From Ignavibacterium sp. (GTDB taxonomy: Bacteria > Bacteroidota > Ignavibacteria > Ignavibacteriales > Ignavibacteriaceae), in NCBI GenBank assembly GCA_032027145.1, contig JAVSMP010000001.1, positions 248,001 to 312,000 of the forward strand: 64,000 bases of DNA, in the 5' to 3' direction. A model generated the notes under the pieces. That model made no database searches and was not told the DNA's origin. It saw only the letters and a list, made by a program, of their open reading frames with translations. Position numbers and translations under genes: made by a program. Below are positions 63,582 to 64,000 of this stretch, piece by piece. Each line of letters begins with the position of its first letter. Position 1 is the stretch's first letter.

Positions 63582-64000
63582 TAAAATGCTTATTGATTAT
63601 TTGATTGGACAAATAGTATATGGATAAACTTACATTATATAGTTATCTGCGTTTATCACTTGCAAAAAAATATCTTTCACTCAGTGCTGTCGCAGATTGT
63701 CTTTTAGACTCAAAATTAAGTTAGTAGAAATAAAATATTCCACCATCCATAGTTTATTTTGAGTTCATCTCAACTTTACCTTATAAGGGAATGGCTGATT
63801 GATACATACAAGCTGATGTTGATTTTCTCTCTGAATATTTTCATAAATCGTTTTATTATTTACGAGTCTCTCCCTCTATTGCAAGAAATAGATTAGAGTG
63901 AGTTCTTATTATTTTGGACAGATATGATAAAATAACAACACTTGTTAAACCACAAATTTCAACTCATTAATCCCGCCTATTTAAACAAAACGTTGACCGT
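63582..64000. other. 419-base right end: noncoding apart from repeat copy B
   Basis: Between the VIT gene and copy B I see one doubtful 34-codon frame (63620-63724) without ribosome site. Beyond copy B, 63930-64000 shows nothing. A gene may start outside the window. Confidence 0.5.
63828..63929 (+). repeat. Direct repeat copy B (right of mgtA-VIT)
   Basis: About 102 bases matching copy A at 60081-60177. The stem here is CTCTA / TAGAG instead of CTCTT / AAGAG: both sides changed, so pairing is kept. The two copies enclose mgtA and the VIT gene (about 3.7 kb). Confidence 0.8.

Noticed and set aside
63620-63724. 34-codon frame MDKLTLYSYLRLSL...
   Set aside because: No ribosome site, no known family, in an AT-rich tail next to a repeat; not supportable as a gene.

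Overview
The window is AT-rich bacterial chromosome that most resembles the Ignavibacteria / Bacteroidota-Chlorobi lineage. Five secreted proteins, one of them a pseudogene, end in the 'YPNPFNP...GVY.Y' type of type IX secretion (T9SS) C-terminal signal or a close variant. There is a PorV/PorQ-family outer-membrane protein and a CarboxypepD_reg/TonB-dependent receptor. The isoleucyl-tRNA synthetase is of the long ~1050-residue class. Clear Shine-Dalgarno sites (GGAGG, AGGAG) precede many starts, and TTG starts are supported in three genes. This lineage call is inference; no rRNA is present. I found no tRNA, rRNA, CRISPR array, transposase or phage gene.

Layout. (1) 1-2200, minus: truncated glutamine synthetase gene with an Lrp/AsnC regulator upstream, then a decayed T9SS-secreted repeat protein. 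(2) 2375-7705, minus: tight operon of a parvulin-type foldase, a NodU/TobZ-type carbamoyltransferase, SxtJ-like and SxtK-like (DUF5989) small membrane proteins, a Lys-rich peptide and a GT2 glycosyltransferase. (3) 7817-9754, plus: membrane-anchored SGNH hydrolase with TPRs. (4) 9823-18704, minus: TonB-dependent receptor, 1187-residue secreted protein, PorV-like protein and starch-binding-like T9SS protein, an export or surface operon. (5) 19025-20479, minus: ECF sigma factor, zinc anti-sigma factor, FmdB zinc ribbon, rhodanese. (6) 20640-26335, plus: degenerate cNMP-GAF-histidine-kinase-like protein, miaA, GT2, FAD-linked oxidase. (7) 26621-37162, minus: BamD, thioesterase, FG-GAP protein, secreted metalloprotease, then ccmA-B-C-D-E-F for cytochrome c maturation. 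A short CcmD and a decayed four-helix-bundle gene, neither visible as a standard ORF, lie in this cluster. (8) 37230-43309: envelope protein with a terminator-like hairpin over its start, HtpX, and two divergent T9SS proteins (subtilase and BNR-like). (9) 43829-53774, plus: housekeeping run yggS, divIVA, PNP, membrane/coiled-coil protein, ileS, H1-tailed DksA-like protein, lspA, rluD, cysS. (10) 54136-58731, plus: phosphate acetyltransferase, monomeric isocitrate dehydrogenase, urea transporter. (11) 58785-64000: Fsr-like MFS exporter, then mgtA and a divergent VIT/CCC1 metal transporter flanked by two direct copies of a ~97-base noncoding repeat.

Main points of interest: a Cys-type (CxxxY) CcmE in a ccm operon continuous with T9SS cargo genes; a kinase-like protein whose phospho-acceptor His is Asn and whose ATP-binding motifs are eroded; an sxtIJK-like carbamoyltransferase module coupled to a glycosyltransferase; a sigma/anti-sigma operon ending in two sulfur/zinc proteins; a DksA-like protein with a shifted zinc site and histone-H1-like tail; a possible attenuator inside a coding start; and the repeat-flanked metal-transport pair. 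No single locus proves a wholly new system. Function calls come from motif recognition by eye, not database search.
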